Origin: Bacteroidota bacterium
GTDB taxonomy: Bacteria; Bacteroidota; Bacteroidia; Bacteroidales; Prolixibacteraceae
DNA length: 7,382 nucleotides
Direction: 5' to 3'
NCBI GenBank assembly: GCA_030632865.1
Contig: DAOVTY010000158.1
Location: forward strand, 1 to 7,382
The notes beneath the pieces were generated by a model, which was given only the letters and a program-made list of their open reading frames with translations, was not told the origin of the DNA and made no database searches. The position numbers and the translations under genes are program-made. Below are positions 6,741 through 7,382 of the stretch, in pieces; the first letter of the stretch is position 1, and each line of letters begins with the position of its first letter.

Positions 6741-7382
6741 CTAAAAGGTCTCTAAAATATTATAAACAGTGTCTCTTTCAGCAGGAATAAGATTTAATTC
6801 TTTAATCATTTGAATTAATTCTGTGCGACTTGCTGATGGATTTTCGTCGCCTCCAGCCATAGAATATATTTTTGTTGAATCATCAATTGTTCCATCCAAA
6901 TCATCTACTCCAAAACTTAGCGAAAGTTGTGCTGCTTGCTTCCCAATCATTGGCCAGTATGCTTTTATATGTGGAATATTATTAAGAAAAATGCGGGAAA
7001 CTGCGTAGTTCTTAAGGTCTTCTACCAATGTGGACTCTTTAACTTTAGAATATTCGTTGTTCTCGCGCTTAAATTTCAAAGGAATGAAAGCGTTAAATCC
7101 ATTTGTCTTTTTTTGAGTTTCGCGCAATCTGTTTAAATGATCAACACGATGTTCGTATTTTTCTAATAAACCATAAAGTATTGTAGCATTAGTTGGAATT
7201 CCCATACTGTGAGCTACTTCATGAATTCTTATCCACTCTGCTGAACCAGTTTTATCTGGGCAAATTTCGGCGCGTAATGTTTCGTCAAAAATTTCGGCGC
7301 CACCGCCGGGCATCGATTCTAATCCGGCAGCCTTAAGTTTTTGCAAACCAACTTCAATAGACACATTTCCCATTTGGCACAT
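6741..7382 (-). CDS. mqnE: Aminofutalosine synthase MqnE, C-terminal part (runs off the window)
   Basis: The reading frame is open at the right edge, so the visible 213 residues are the C-terminal part of a protein usually about 370 long; the ATG at the edge is internal. MqnE is a radical SAM enzyme that joins 3-(1-carboxyvinyloxy)benzoate to adenosine to give aminofutalosine in the futalosine menaquinone pathway. Visible family blocks, numbered from the edge, are GLESMPGGGAEIF at 20-32, HEVAHSMGIPTNATILYG at 54-71, HRVDHLNRLRETQ at 78-90, NGFNAFIPLKF at 94-104, GVDDLDGTI at 158-166 and IYSMAGGDENP at 172-182. NATILYG, FIPLKF and the DDLDGT-IYSMAG combination point to MqnE over the related MqnC. 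The N-terminal CxxxCxxC iron-sulfur motif is outside the window, so the radical SAM core cannot be checked here. About 123 bp separate its TAG stop from the PASTA start. Confidence 0.9.
   Translation of the reverse strand: MCQMGNVSIEVGLQKLKAAGLESMPGGGAEIFDETLRAEICPDKTGSAEWIRIHEVAHSMGIPTNATILYGLLEKYEHRVDHLNRLRETQKKTNGFNAFIPLKFKRENNEYSKVKESTLVEDLKNYAVSRIFLNNIPHIKAYWPMIGKQAAQLSLSFGVDDLDGTIDDSTKIYSMAGGDENPSASRTELIQMIKELNLIPAERDTVYNILETF

Overview
This window looks like an ordinary chromosomal segment from a member of the Bacteroidota, probably a marine or anaerobic Bacteroidales/Marinilabiliales-type lineage; the sub-phylum placement is a guess. The DNA is AT-rich. None of the starts I inspected has an obvious Shine-Dalgarno sequence. 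Candidate promoters match the Bacteroidota -7 consensus TAnnTTTG. The gene set (a kinase-less PASTA protein beside rluD and ddl, a secreted so-called 'asparagine synthetase B' protein, an exported MORN protein) also fits that phylum.

Layout: (1) 54-761, plus strand: a secreted protein with three MORN repeats and an unassigned C-terminal region. (2) 813-2072, minus strand, convergent with the first gene: a secreted protein with a possible class I amidotransferase-like Cys/His/Glu constellation, of unknown function, carrying a G8 run near its 5' end. (3) 2122-3648, minus: replicative helicase DnaB with all core motifs and a disordered acidic tail ending in DTPF, which resembles the tip of SSB. 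(4) 3788-4771, 4764-5801 and 5817-6617, minus: a tight three-gene unit transcribed in the order PASTA membrane protein, 23S rRNA pseudouridine synthase RluD, D-alanine-D-alanine ligase. The gaps are 15 nt and then an 8-nt overlap. (5) 6741 to the window end, minus: the C-terminal part of MqnE, aminofutalosine synthase of the futalosine menaquinone route; its radical SAM cluster motif lies beyond the window.

Functionally, the PASTA-rluD-ddl unit joins a membrane protein that probably senses or binds peptidoglycan to the enzyme making the D-Ala-D-Ala peptidoglycan precursor, with a ribosome modification enzyme between them. Everything from mqnE to the secreted amidotransferase-like gene runs on the minus strand, but gaps of 139 and about 123 bp, each with a candidate promoter, suggest separate transcription units. 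No gene-free stretch exceeds 300 bases. I saw no RNA gene, mobile element, CRISPR array or sign of recent transfer, and no clearly novel multi-gene system. The points most worth a second look are the unknown secreted amidotransferase-like protein with its G8 tract and the SSB-like tip of DnaB.
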